This document shows positions 1-8,751 of a stretch of DNA of 64,000 bases, one piece after another. The position numbers and the translations under genes are program-made. Source of the DNA: Thalassomonas viridans (GTDB lineage Bacteria; Pseudomonadota; Gammaproteobacteria; Enterobacterales; Alteromonadaceae); NCBI RefSeq assembly GCF_000948985.2, contig NZ_CP059733.1, positions 5,766,001-5,830,000 of the forward strand, in the 5' to 3' direction. The first letter of the stretch is position 1. Each line of letters begins with the position of its first letter. The notes below the pieces were generated by a model. The model had not been told where the DNA came from, did not search any database, and saw only the letters and a list, made by a program, of their open reading frames with translations.

Positions 1-8
1 TTGTTGAG

Positions 9-227
9 TCAGACATGATACCAGCCTCCTGTATAAGTTAAGTGAGTTAAGCTGATTAGCGGCACACCACCGCTGGCAAACTTGCTATCAATCAGATTGA
101 CGGCATTAGCTGCTGGCGCATGCTTAAGCTCAGCCTTAAACTCAGGTAAGGAAACAGGGGCAAGTATATTTTCTGTTAAAGAAACTTTAACCGAGTGAAA
201 CTCTGGCATATCATTAGATTTAGCCAT
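9..227 (-). CDS. Small peptide of unknown function (72 aa)
   Basis: I do not recognise this protein. The start is supported by a purine-rich ribosome binding site (GAGAGAGG) about seven bases upstream of the ATG. The product has a polar N-terminal half and ends in a short Gly/aromatic tail (GGWYHV). A Gly-Gly also occurs about 20 residues from the C-terminus, which would be compatible with, but does not prove, a leader/core peptide layout. There is no membrane segment. It lies at the window edge in an accessory region, so its partners may be outside. It could be a peptide natural-product precursor or simply an uncharacterised small protein. Confidence 0.5.
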   Translation of the reverse strand: MAKSNDMPEFHSVKVSLTENILAPVSLPEFKAELKHAPAANAVNLIDSKFASGGVPLISLTHLTYTGGWYHV

Positions 228-717
228 GATAGATACCTCTCTCTAGATTGTATCTTTGATGGTTAGCTACCTCTGAGTGTTGCTAGCACTTGGGGGTAGC
301 GCTTAACGGTTTATTTACTGTTGTAGGTAAAAAATACCTCCGCTTGTTGGTGAAACTTCCCTTTAGGTTTAGTACAAAATGGCGGATAAATCCGGCCCGG
401 GCGGTAAATAATTTTGGGGATATTCAGGCAAACTGTATAGATAACTGAACACCTCAACAAACCATTGAAAAGCAAAGAAATTTCTTAGCAAATATTCCCT
501 CCTCCCGGCCTCAGAATTTAGTGCCAGCTAAAGCTTACAAACACAAAAACCGGTAACAAGTCTGCCTTTTAAGCCAAGCCACTGAAATTAAAAGTTTAAA
601 ACTCCAAGTTTTTGCTATAACTTGGAAAGCAATCAGATAAACGGAAATTATCAACACTTCTACCTGCCAAGCCATATAGCTTTCGGCAAGGCTTTCAAAC
701 AGGAGGAACAAGCAAAA
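228..717. other. Non-coding stretch
   Basis: The 490 bases between the small peptide gene and the SnoaL-like gene hold no convincing reading frame on either strand. An in-frame TTG at 622 would extend the next gene, but it has no ribosome binding site. The region should contain divergent promoters for both flanking genes; I cannot assign them securely. Confidence 0.4.
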
Positions 718-1125
718 ATGATGGATAAAGAAACAGCCAGGGAATTCGCATCCCGCTGGCTCCCGGCCTGGACAGGAAATAAACCGGAAGAACTGGCGTC
801 ATATTACTCGGACGACTGCTTTTATATGGACGCCGGGATCCCAGAGGGAGCAAACGGCAAACATGAATTGATTCAATATTTCACAAAACTGCTCGCACAA
901 AACCCCGACTGGGTATGGACGCAATTAGAAGCCATCCCGATGGAAGGCGGTTTTCTCAATAAATGGCTAGCCAAGATCCCTGTAGGCGAGAAAACACTGG
1001 AGTGCATCGGCGTTTGCTTCCTGCAATTCGACGATAAAGGCAAGATAAAAAGAAACGAAGTGTTTTTTGATAGAACTGAATTGGTTTCGGAAATATATAA
1101 GCTGAAAAATAAAAATCTCGGATAA
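718..1125 (+). CDS. SnoaL-like / NTF2-fold protein
   Basis: About 135 residues. The start is ATG 718 (or the adjacent ATG 721) because a perfect AGGAGG lies at 701-706. The opening pattern (a helix with ASRWLPAWTGN, then YYSDDCFYMDAG) and the central strands match the SnoaL-like NTF2-superfamily fold, in which a cone-shaped alpha+beta barrel binds a small ligand or does polyketide-type cyclase or isomerase chemistry. The actual substrate cannot be read from sequence. No signal peptide, so probably cytosolic. It stands alone in the accessory region upstream of the antitoxin. Confidence 0.65.
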   Translation: MMDKETAREFASRWLPAWTGNKPEELASYYSDDCFYMDAGIPEGANGKHELIQYFTKLLAQNPDWVWTQLEAIPMEGGFLNKWLAKIPVGEKTLECIGVCFLQFDDKGKIKRNEVFFDRTELVSEIYKLKNKNLG

Positions 1126-1137
1126 AGGAACACAACT

Positions 1138-1200
1138 ATGTCAGGTTTTAAATTGAGCATACATTCCTACTTTGACATGGCTTGTAATCAAGAGCTATAA
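1138..1200 (+). other. Possible 20-codon remnant reading frame
   Basis: A 20-residue frame with a good ribosome binding site (AAAGGAAC) begins 12 bases after the SnoaL-like gene and stops abruptly. It may be the truncated 5' end of a lost gene or a leader peptide. No family can be assigned. Confidence 0.2.
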
Positions 1201-1229
1201 ACAGTCCTGTTAGAAGATGAGGTTATTTC

Positions 1230-1496
1230 ATGCAGATTAAGTTTTCCCAAAATGTTATTCCGCTTTCTGCTCTTAAAGCCAACCCCGGCAAGGTCGTAAG
1301 CCATGCTAAAGATAGTCATAGACCAGTGCTCTTGACCAGCCGCGGGTACGGTGTTGCTGTTATTCAAGGACTTGAGGATTACGAAAACCAGCAGGAAGAG
1401 TTAGCTTTTATTAAAGGCATAACCCAAGGCTTAATGGAAATAAAGGAAGGTGAAACAGCAGATATTAGTGATGTGAAAAAACAACTAGGCCTTTAG
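1230..1496 (+). CDS. Phd/YefM-family type II antitoxin (orphan)
   Basis: 88 residues with the Phd/YefM layout: an N-terminal beta-alpha dimerisation and DNA-binding domain (VIPLSALKANPGKVVSHA, then RPVLLTSRGYGVAVI, where the conserved strand and 'RG..VAV' turn are clear) and a C-terminal acidic helical tail that normally wraps the toxin. Members repress their own operon and neutralise a RelE/ParE/Doc toxin. No full-length toxin follows; only a short frame resembling a toxin N-terminus is present, so this antitoxin appears orphaned. It may still act as a DNA-binding repressor or protect against a homologous toxin elsewhere. Confidence 0.85.
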   Translation: MQIKFSQNVIPLSALKANPGKVVSHAKDSHRPVLLTSRGYGVAVIQGLEDYENQQEELAFIKGITQGLMEIKEGETADISDVKKQLGL

Positions 1497-1500
1497 CCCG

Positions 1501-1545
1501 GTGAATATTTCTTTCTCAAAGTCGGCCATTAAAGACCCTGGTTAA
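1501..1545 (+). pseudogene. Truncated RelE/ParE-type toxin remnant
   Basis: Five bases after the antitoxin stop, a GTG-initiated frame reads VNISFSKSAIKDPG and then stops. The pattern 'hydrophobic-x-F-S/T-x-x-A-x-K-D' is typical of the first strand and helix of RelE/ParE toxins (for example xIxFTxxAxKDL). The spacing is what a toxin-antitoxin operon would show. The rest of the toxin is absent. This is an interpretation from 14 residues only. Confidence 0.35.
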
Positions 1546-1914
1546 ACTATAAAGTGTTTTGAACGCCCTCAATCCATAGTCTTCCATTAAAAAACAACCA
1601 TGCTTTATATAATTTTTAAACACTAGTATTCAAAATTAGTTGACCGTTTCTAATCTTATTAATTAACTAAATTACAAGTTTTGTTTTGTTCGTTTAGTTA
1701 CTGTAATATCGACAAAAAATAAAACATGATAAATACATTCATTATTAATAGGTTTATCTAAAAAATTAACCATTGCTTATTTCACACTTTTTTCTGAACT
1801 AACGCTGTTATTCACCAATGAAAAACTTAATAAACATAGAGTAATATATAGAACTTTCCCGGTGCCCTTAACTAGCTGAAATTTTATATATTTATGGAAA
1901 TATAATCCTCACGA
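1546..1914. promoter_or_regulatory. AT-rich spacer with likely rdrA promoter
   Basis: About 370 AT-rich bases without a gene. A perfect TATAAT lies at 1901-1906; the -35 is not clear. Transcription starting about seven bases later (near 1913) would leave the TTG at 1915 essentially leaderless but give the ATG at 1945 a leader of about 30 bases, which is one reason for choosing 1945 as the rdrA start. Confidence 0.35.
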
Positions 1915-1944
1915 TTGAGAAAAATAACAATTTTTGAGACTGAA

Positions 1945-4704
1945 ATGAACGGAACAGCTAAAAACCTAACACCAATTGTAATTGACTTAACACAACCACT
2001 TACAAGTGGCAGAGTCGAGACAGAAAACTTATTACAAGTTCAAGCAAAAAACAGATTAGACAATTTATTAAATAAATTCATTAAAAACATAGAAATACAA
2101 CCAGAGCATATTAATAAAAACTCTTGGGCAAGAGAATTTGATACCCAACGATTTAATAATACTATTTTTATCAGCGGTCAGAGAGGTGCTGGTAAAACAA
2201 CATTTTTACGCTCAGTATTATTAGAAAAATTTAATAATGAAACAGATGGTATTTTACCTGTTGCATTTGTTGATCCCACTTTAGTTGAAACCCATCAACA
2301 TATTTTGGTTGATATTATTGCGAAATTTAAGCAATTGGTCAGTGAACAATTATCTTGTTGTGGTGATGAGGACAAACACAAACAGTTTACCGAAAAGTTA
2401 GAAGCCTTGGCAGAAGGATTAAAATTATTAGGCAATAATAATAAACCAACAGATCCGGATGCATCCTGGTTTTTAAATAAAGCATTAAAACATGCGGTTG
2501 GTGGCCAGACTTTAGAAGCAAAACTTCATGAACTGATAGATACTGTTGCTGAAATTTTAAAACAAAAGCTGTTTATTATTGCTATTGATGATGTAGATAC
2601 CGATACATCTAAAGCTTATGAGGTTTTAGAGCTAATTCGTAGATATCTTACTCACCCAAAACTTGCTGTAATTATCTCTGGCGATCCGTTACTTTATAGT
2701 CATATTGTTCAAGGACAAAAAATAAAAGAATTAGGTTCTAATCATCAAAGATTTAAAGGAGCCGAACAATATGAGAAAAATACTACAAAATTAGTTGAAC
2801 ACTTGGAGCAGCAATATTTAGCGAAAGTACTCCCTATAGAACAAAGAATAGAACTGAAGAACTTAAATGATTTACTTATTGCAGCAAAGGCTGGACGTCA
2901 ACCAAGTATTAAAATAAAAAAAGGCACAAGTACACCAATTGAAATTGGTACGCATATTACGACGACCCTAGAAGATAATGTCAATTTAAATGAAAAGCAT
3001 TTAGCTAGCTATATTCAGTTTATGCTAACACAACCAGTACGTTCTATTTTACAAATATTAAAAAGCACCTTAGAACAAAATTATTCAAGCAACCATGAAG
3101 CCCTAAAAATTTCCTTCATTAACAGTTACGTAGGTATATTACGTAAAGAAGAGATAAATTTAGAAGCCTTAATGAGTGGCACCTTGCACCCAAATGCGAT
3201 TGGTTTAGCCTTATTTAATCTCTGTAATAAATATGGCGAGCTGGAAACAGGCTTTTACGCAAGACCTGATAGTAACGATGAAAGTTACAATGTATCTCAA
3301 GTATTCTTATCGACTGTTATCTCAAGTTACCTTTCAAAAGAACCTCAATTATCAATAGGTAGAGCATTTCAACTAATGTTAACTGCTGGGGCAGCGTGTA
3401 ATGTATACATGAATAATGTGGTGGATAATTTAAAACAAGGAAGGACTTCGGATGATTATGTGAACTACATTGGATTAAATCGAAACCAAAATATGTTTAG
3501 TTTAGCAGCTCATTTTAGTCCGTTCGTTTGGGAAAATAAGAACATAAAAAAAATTAGCTCAGGTATTTTAAGAATTCCAAGAAGAAAACCATCAAACTTT
3601 AGTGATGATGTTTTTTCTAAACTATTAAATGATGTATTTAATAGAGATGAGGAACTGAAGAAAAACACTCAGGGGCAAGATACAAATATTCAACCACTGC
3701 GCTTTTCTTCTATAGCTAATTTGGAAAAATCTCACAATAGTTCAGATGTTAACATTTTGGAATATATAGCAGCTAAAACAGTGCTGATTTCATCCCATTC
3801 AATGATGACAAAAAATGAAGGGCGTGATTATGTTTCAGGTTATTGTTTGCTTGCATCATTAGCTGAACTATTAATAAGTGAAAAAATATCCAACAAGATC
3901 AGCCAGCTATCATCGATACAAACTTTTGGCTCTCCGGCGTTTGTAAACATACAAGGTGAAGGAGATGAGGTTTTACCTGAAGAGATAGGATTTACTACTA
4001 GCAATACCTCTAATAACCACGATGATGAACTAATAAAACTACTTAAAACTTGGAAATCAAATAATGATAAAGGCAAATTTTCATCTTTATTGATTGGAAA
4101 AGTATGGGCAAGAATTATGTATACACTTGCCAATATTTCTGAAAAAGTAGCAAAGGAAAAAGTAAGTTATGATGACAATAAACATGACGCTTTACTTGGT
4201 ACCGTATTTTCAAGGTTTATTTGGGGTATCATAAACGCGACTTTAATTGAAGAAGTTCGTTATGGTGTAGAAAACAATTCCAATTTGATCAAAAAATTTC
4301 AAAATTCCAAAAATGTAACAACTTCCCCTGCAGAGTTAACCAGAAACTTAAAATTTGCTATTGCTGAACTGACTCCATCCTCTATAAGTACAGGAAGCAG
4401 GCTGTCTGATTTGATTTCACAAACTAGAAACACTTTAGAAGACAATTTTAAAAAAACCTTGCCATTAACATTTAGCTTGATTAGTTGCCCCTTAGTTTGG
4501 CCATATATAGGAGTATATATTGATAATAGTGGTTCATCTAAATCTGATTTATTCGACTTAATAAAACAAGTAGTAGCTGATTTTAAAGATTTTACTACAG
4601 ATGAAAATAGTCCAGACAACCAAAAATTTTTAGAAGCACAAAAATTTATTTCTCGCTTACCCATCATGGGATGTTTTCCATCGAATATAGAAAAAGATAA
4701 GTAG
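1945..4704 (+). CDS. rdrA: RADAR system ATPase RdrA
   Basis: 919 residues from ATG 1945 (an in-frame TTG at 1915 is the alternative). A P-loop is at G78-T85 (GQRGAGKTT), and a Walker B strand ends at D215-D216 (LFIIAIDDVD), giving a KAP/STAND-like AAA+ NTPase in the first third. The remaining roughly 600 residues are helical and unassigned. The size, P-loop position and immediate downstream deaminase gene match RdrA of the RADAR anti-phage system, where RdrA forms ATPase rings that associate with RdrB. The gene is visibly AT-rich compared with alr/dnaB, consistent with horizontal acquisition. Cytosolic. The identification rests mainly on the RdrA-RdrB pairing; search against RdrA profiles would settle it. 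Confidence 0.82.
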   Translation: MNGTAKNLTPIVIDLTQPLTSGRVETENLLQVQAKNRLDNLLNKFIKNIEIQPEHINKNSWAREFDTQRFNNTIFISGQRGAGKTTFLRSVLLEKFNNETDGILPVAFVDPTLVETHQHILVDIIAKFKQLVSEQLSCCGDEDKHKQFTEKLEALAEGLKLLGNNNKPTDPDASWFLNKALKHAVGGQTLEAKLHELIDTVAEILKQKLFIIAIDDVDTDTSKAYEVLELIRRYLTHPKLAVIISGDPLLYSHIVQGQKIKELGSNHQRFKGAEQYEKNTTKLVEHLEQQYLAKVLPIEQRIELKNLNDLLIAAKAGRQPSIKIKKGTSTPIEIGTHITTTLEDNVNLNEKHLASYIQFMLTQPVRSILQILKSTLEQNYSSNHEALKISFINSYVGILRKEEINLEALMSGTLHPNAIGLALFNLCNKYGELETGFYARPDSNDESYNVSQVFLSTVISSYLSKEPQLSIGRAFQLMLTAGAACNVYMNNVVDNLKQGRTSDDYVNYIGLNRNQNMFSLAAHFSPFVWENKNIKKISSGILRIPRRKPSNFSDDVFSKLLNDVFNRDEELKKNTQGQDTNIQPLRFSSIANLEKSHNSSDVNILEYIAAKTVLISSHSMMTKNEGRDYVSGYCLLASLAELLISEKISNKISQLSSIQTFGSPAFVNIQGEGDEVLPEEIGFTTSNTSNNHDDELIKLLKTWKSNNDKGKFSSLLIGKVWARIMYTLANISEKVAKEKVSYDDNKHDALLGTVFSRFIWGIINATLIEEVRYGVENNSNLIKKFQNSKNVTTSPAELTRNLKFAIAELTPSSISTGSRLSDLISQTRNTLEDNFKKTLPLTFSLISCPLVWPYIGVYIDNSGSSKSDLFDLIKQVVADFKDFTTDENSPDNQKFLEAQKFISRLPIMGCFPSNIEKDK

Positions 4705-4709
4705 ATCAA

Positions 4710-7172
4710 ATGCCTTATATTAATCAATTTCTGCTGTCAGAGCCCAGGCTTTATCAACTTTTATCTCAACAAATGCCATTATTATTGTCGGGAAAAACTA
4801 TCACCCTTGATAGTGAGCTGATTAAACAAGTCACCTATGCCAGTTGGCAGCAGCGCCATTACACTTGGCCTGATCAAGTTTTTCATGGTCATTGGCGTAA
4901 TATTGAACGGCGGAAAACAGAAGAGGGTGGTTGGAGTAACGCTTTACTTGGACAAGCAGCTCGTTATCACTTTGAGCAAGATGATAGAAGGCTTGCAATT
5001 CAATCCTCTAAATTTGATCAATGGCAGAGCTGGATAGCCAATCAAACGGGGTTGCCAGTGATTGCATACCAAATTACACAACAATTACATTCAAGTGTAA
5101 TTAATGACCAATTTTTAATGCTTGGAGAAATAAAATCTCGTTTGGGTTATCGTGCTTTGGTATCCCCCTATCACCCTTTAGTAGAGGATTATATCGACCG
5201 AAACGGGCTGCATGAAGCACATATGCATCTTAACGGTACAACACTACTTGAACAGCTTTGGCATCATTCCCTGTTAAGGCCCCAAGAAACCACCGACATA
5301 TTACAGGATGAATATAAAAATAATAAACGGGTGCAACTTCTATATTCAAGTAATCCGCATTTAAGCAAGCCCAGTGATTTTTATCATCTACTTAATATTG
5401 CAAGGCAATTAAGAGAACTTTTGCTCTGTTGGTTAACCGCCAATGAAGAGCAAATTAAGCTTTGCAAACAGGGCATTTTTGATGCTTTGAGTGAGAAACG
5501 AGAATACAAAAACTCTTTCTCCCATGAAAAACTATTATTTGAAATAGAACCACAATGGGTGCATATAGCTGAGATACATTGGCAAGTGCAAGTCTTAAAT
5601 CAATTGAAATCACAACCTGATACATTGATTGATACCTGCTTCTTATTTTATTTACTTTGTATGAATTGCTTTCAGCGCTTATTAGTACAGAGAAGTGATC
5701 AATATGGTTTTGATCAATTTCAAAAATTTGCTGACGATGGTGTACGTGAGGATGTAGAAGAAAGTTTTACAGCTCGTTTTTTTCAGCTGCATGGTCCAAA
5801 GTTAAGCGGCAGACCGGATATTGCTACTTTAGAGGGCAGATTTGCCCCGAAGAAAAATAATGATAAAAATATAAAACTTTTATCTCGCATACTCCATGGC
5901 TTCTTAACTTATGCCGAAGGTGAGAGTCCAATTGGACATAGCGATGATCTTAATGAGCTAGCAAACCGGGTTACAGATATATACCGGCCTAATCTAAGAC
6001 TTGTCGCTCACTTTATAAAGAAACAATGGAAATCAGGTGATGGTGGTTATCATTTTCAATCATTACGAGAAAGTTTAATTAACCAAGGAACTCTCTTGGT
6101 TGAACTGTTAACAAATACTCCTGCATTAAAGAAAATTGTCACCGGTATAGATGCAGCGGCAAATGAGCTTGAAGCCCCCCCGGAAGTCTTTAGCTGTTTA
6201 TACCGTTTTGCCCGTTATAAAGGTATAAAAAACTTTACTTATCATGCAGGAGAGGACTTTGAACACCTGCTAAGTGGTATACGTGCCGTTTATGATGCTT
6301 TAAATTTATTAGAATTGAAAAATGGTGATCGTATAGGTCATGCTACAGCTATCGGTATTTGCCCCCAAATTTGGCTCAATGCAATGCCAGAGCGAATTTT
6401 TATTAAAAAGGGTCAATGGTTAGATGACTTACTCTTTTTACGTCAAATAGCGCTAAGTCGATATGGGAATCATATCTCTCTTGATAGGTTTGAAACTCAA
6501 ATTAGGGAACTAGCTGCAACAATTTATAATGCGGAAATTTCTATAGAAGTTCTACAAGAAGCATTTAAATATAGGTATTTATCACCAGATATTGTTGCTG
6601 ACTTTTTGGATAATGATTGCATATCACTCACAGGCTGGTTATACGAAGAGTTACAGCTGGTGAAAGCAGTAGATAGAAAAGTATTAGAGTGTTTAAAACT
6701 ACGCTGGTTTGACGAACTGGCACTTTCAACCAGCGAAGACCTGATTGAAATTAGTTTAACAAATTTACCAAAACCTCTTTTGATTACAGCACAACAATAT
6801 GTACAAAGAATTGTTTCTGAACGGCATATTGTTATTGAGACATTACCAACAAGCAATGTACGTATCAGTCATTATGATTCAATAACTCAACATCATATTT
6901 TCCGCTGGTTAGGGTTACCAGAAAGAAAAATTCCCGGTGATACAAATATGCTTATTACTTTGGGATCAGATGATCCAGGGATTTTTGCGACTGATATGAG
7001 AAATGAGTTTTATCATATATTTTGTACATTGAATAATGAATTTGAGTGTTCGCCTCATCTAGCTTTGGAATATGCATCAAAACTCAATGAAAATGGCCGG
7101 ATTTATAGGTTTGACTACCAAAATGAATTTAATGATGTTTCATCAAAAGGTTTAGCAGAAAAGCGATTCTAG
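4710..7172 (+). CDS. rdrB: RADAR system adenosine deaminase RdrB
   Basis: 820 residues starting five bases after rdrA, so translationally coupled. Metal-dependent adenosine deaminase motifs are all present and in order: H171-x-H173 (HEAHMHLNG), YHAGED with H512 and the catalytic Glu, GDRIGHA with H544, and SDDPG with D754-D755. The extra length compared with ordinary adenosine deaminases is typical of RdrB, which builds a large shell and deaminates adenosine nucleotides and/or RNA adenosines to inosine on phage infection. With the metal ligands intact it should be active. It is AT-rich like rdrA, and together they form a complete two-gene RADAR locus. Confidence 0.87.
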   Translation: MPYINQFLLSEPRLYQLLSQQMPLLLSGKTITLDSELIKQVTYASWQQRHYTWPDQVFHGHWRNIERRKTEEGGWSNALLGQAARYHFEQDDRRLAIQSSKFDQWQSWIANQTGLPVIAYQITQQLHSSVINDQFLMLGEIKSRLGYRALVSPYHPLVEDYIDRNGLHEAHMHLNGTTLLEQLWHHSLLRPQETTDILQDEYKNNKRVQLLYSSNPHLSKPSDFYHLLNIARQLRELLLCWLTANEEQIKLCKQGIFDALSEKREYKNSFSHEKLLFEIEPQWVHIAEIHWQVQVLNQLKSQPDTLIDTCFLFYLLCMNCFQRLLVQRSDQYGFDQFQKFADDGVREDVEESFTARFFQLHGPKLSGRPDIATLEGRFAPKKNNDKNIKLLSRILHGFLTYAEGESPIGHSDDLNELANRVTDIYRPNLRLVAHFIKKQWKSGDGGYHFQSLRESLINQGTLLVELLTNTPALKKIVTGIDAAANELEAPPEVFSCLYRFARYKGIKNFTYHAGEDFEHLLSGIRAVYDALNLLELKNGDRIGHATAIGICPQIWLNAMPERIFIKKGQWLDDLLFLRQIALSRYGNHISLDRFETQIRELAATIYNAEISIEVLQEAFKYRYLSPDIVADFLDNDCISLTGWLYEELQLVKAVDRKVLECLKLRWFDELALSTSEDLIEISLTNLPKPLLITAQQYVQRIVSERHIVIETLPTSNVRISHYDSITQHHIFRWLGLPERKIPGDTNMLITLGSDDPGIFATDMRNEFYHIFCTLNNEFECSPHLALEYASKLNENGRIYRFDYQNEFNDVSSKGLAEKRF

Positions 7173-7650
7173 TTTTACTAACAGATTACAGCCAATTCAG
7201 AACTGCATCATTACCAGAACACTTGACGTAAACATTGCTCTGACAACGCCTCTGGGTAAAAATGGTCAGCTTGCATCAAAACCGGCTATCTTGATATGTC
7301 AGGTCAAGCCCGAGCAACTTCACAGTAGGATTTGCTTTAACGCCCCGGATAAAACAGGCCTGAAGGATTACAGCAATGCCGCAGCTATCCACACCAACAG
7401 GCAACTTCACAAGCTAGTTGTCACCGCTATTGCCCGGAAAATAAGGCTTGGCATTAATAACTTTCTGATTCTACTGCGCGTATCGATACTAAATCTAATC
7501 CAAATATACTGTTTTATATAAATGGCTGATGTCTTCTTTGTGGCATTAACAGTCGTGCCCGCTGTCAGCTGAAGTCGCATCCTGATTTTAGATGCGTAAA
7601 ATCGAGCATGAACCGATACGTATAAAAGTTATAACCGAATCGTAGCAAAT
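7173..7650. other. Non-coding boundary between defence island and alr
   Basis: About 480 bases between rdrB and the convergent alr gene. A 76-codon plus-strand frame (7291-7521) has no ribosome binding site or recognisable family, and I treat it as chance. No clear terminator, insertion sequence end or tRNA attachment site was seen. Composition shifts from AT-rich to balanced across it, so it probably contains the right edge of the acquired island. Confidence 0.4.
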
Positions 7651-8736
7651 TCACACCACTTCTACCTGTACCCGCCGGGTGATATTACATAACAATTCAT
7701 AAGGTATAGTCGTGGCATGCAAGGCAATTTCTTCCACCGGTAAGCCCTGCCCCCATAAGATCGCCAAATCACCCACCTGATCGCAGGAGTCTTTACCAAG
7801 ATCAACCGTGATCATATCCATGGATACCCGCCCGACCAGCGGCACGCGGCGGCCATTCACCAATACCGGAGTGCCGTTTTCGGCGTGGCGGGGATAACCG
7901 TCGCCGTAACCTATGGCGATCACGCCGATATTGGTATCTTCCGGGCTTATCCAGGCGCCGCCATAACCTACGGCTTCCCCGGCCTTGAGGGAGCGTACCG
8001 CTATCAGGCTCGATTGCAGGGTCATCACAGGCTTAATCCCCAGGGTTTGCGCATCTTGCTCCGGCTCCGCCATTGGCGATACCCCGTATAAAATCAGTCC
8101 CGGGCGGATCCAGTCGAACTGGGTTTGCGGCCAGGCATAACAACCGGCGGAATTGGCCAGCGACTTTTCATTGTTATAGCCTTGGGTTAATTGCTCAAAT
8201 AACGCCAGCTGGGTATTGGTAACGGGATTGCTTTCATCGTCGGCGCAGCCCAAATGGCTCATCAACACTATATCCGGGTCAACATTGCTGCTTGCCGAAA
8301 GCGCCCGGTAGAAAGTGTCAAACTCTTCAGGATTGATGCCCAGCCGGTGCATGCCGGTATCAACCTTGAGCCAGACCTTTAGCGGCTTTTCCAGTTGGGT
8401 CCGGGTCAGGGCATTAAGCTGTTCACGGTTGTGAATAATGGTTTGCAGGTTATTCACCACCAGAATCGGCAGTTCCTGCTCGGAAAAAAAACCTTCCAGT
8501 AAGACAATAGGTTTTATTACGCCGGCAGCGCGCAGCGCCAGGGCTTCATCGAGGCGGGCAACGCCAAAGGCATCCGCTTGGGGCAAGGCCCGGGCAATAA
8601 GCTCCAGGCCGTGACCGTAACCGTTGGCTTTCAGTACCGCCAACACCTTGGCCTTAGGGGCAAAGGCTTTGACCCGGTTGAAATTTTCCACCAGGGCCTG
8701 GCGATCGATTACCGCCGTTGCAGTTGTTAACGTCAC
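7651..8736 (-). CDS. alr: Alanine racemase
   Basis: 361 residues, normal length. Interconverts L- and D-alanine with pyridoxal phosphate, supplying D-Ala for peptidoglycan; cytosolic. The PLP lysine is K36 in AVLKANGYGHG, and the opposing catalytic tyrosine is Y258 in AVGYGG. The C-terminal beta domain (GRVSMDMITVDLG, then the TIPYELLCNI end) is intact. Translation probably starts at a GTG 15 bases after dnaB stops, so alr is co-transcribed with dnaB, a common gammaproteobacterial arrangement. Confidence 0.96.
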   Translation of the reverse strand: MTLTTATAVIDRQALVENFNRVKAFAPKAKVLAVLKANGYGHGLELIARALPQADAFGVARLDEALALRAAGVIKPIVLLEGFFSEQELPILVVNNLQTIIHNREQLNALTRTQLEKPLKVWLKVDTGMHRLGINPEEFDTFYRALSASSNVDPDIVLMSHLGCADDESNPVTNTQLALFEQLTQGYNNEKSLANSAGCYAWPQTQFDWIRPGLILYGVSPMAEPEQDAQTLGIKPVMTLQSSLIAVRSLKAGEAVGYGGAWISPEDTNIGVIAIGYGDGYPRHAENGTPVLVNGRRVPLVGRVSMDMITVDLGKDSCDQVGDLAILWGQGLPVEEIALHATTIPYELLCNITRRVQVEVV

Positions 8737-8751
8737 GAGTTGGAGAAGCCC

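Noticed and set aside
7291..7521. 76-codon plus-strand frame
   Set aside because: No ribosome binding site, no recognisable motif, lies in the island boundary; treated as chance.
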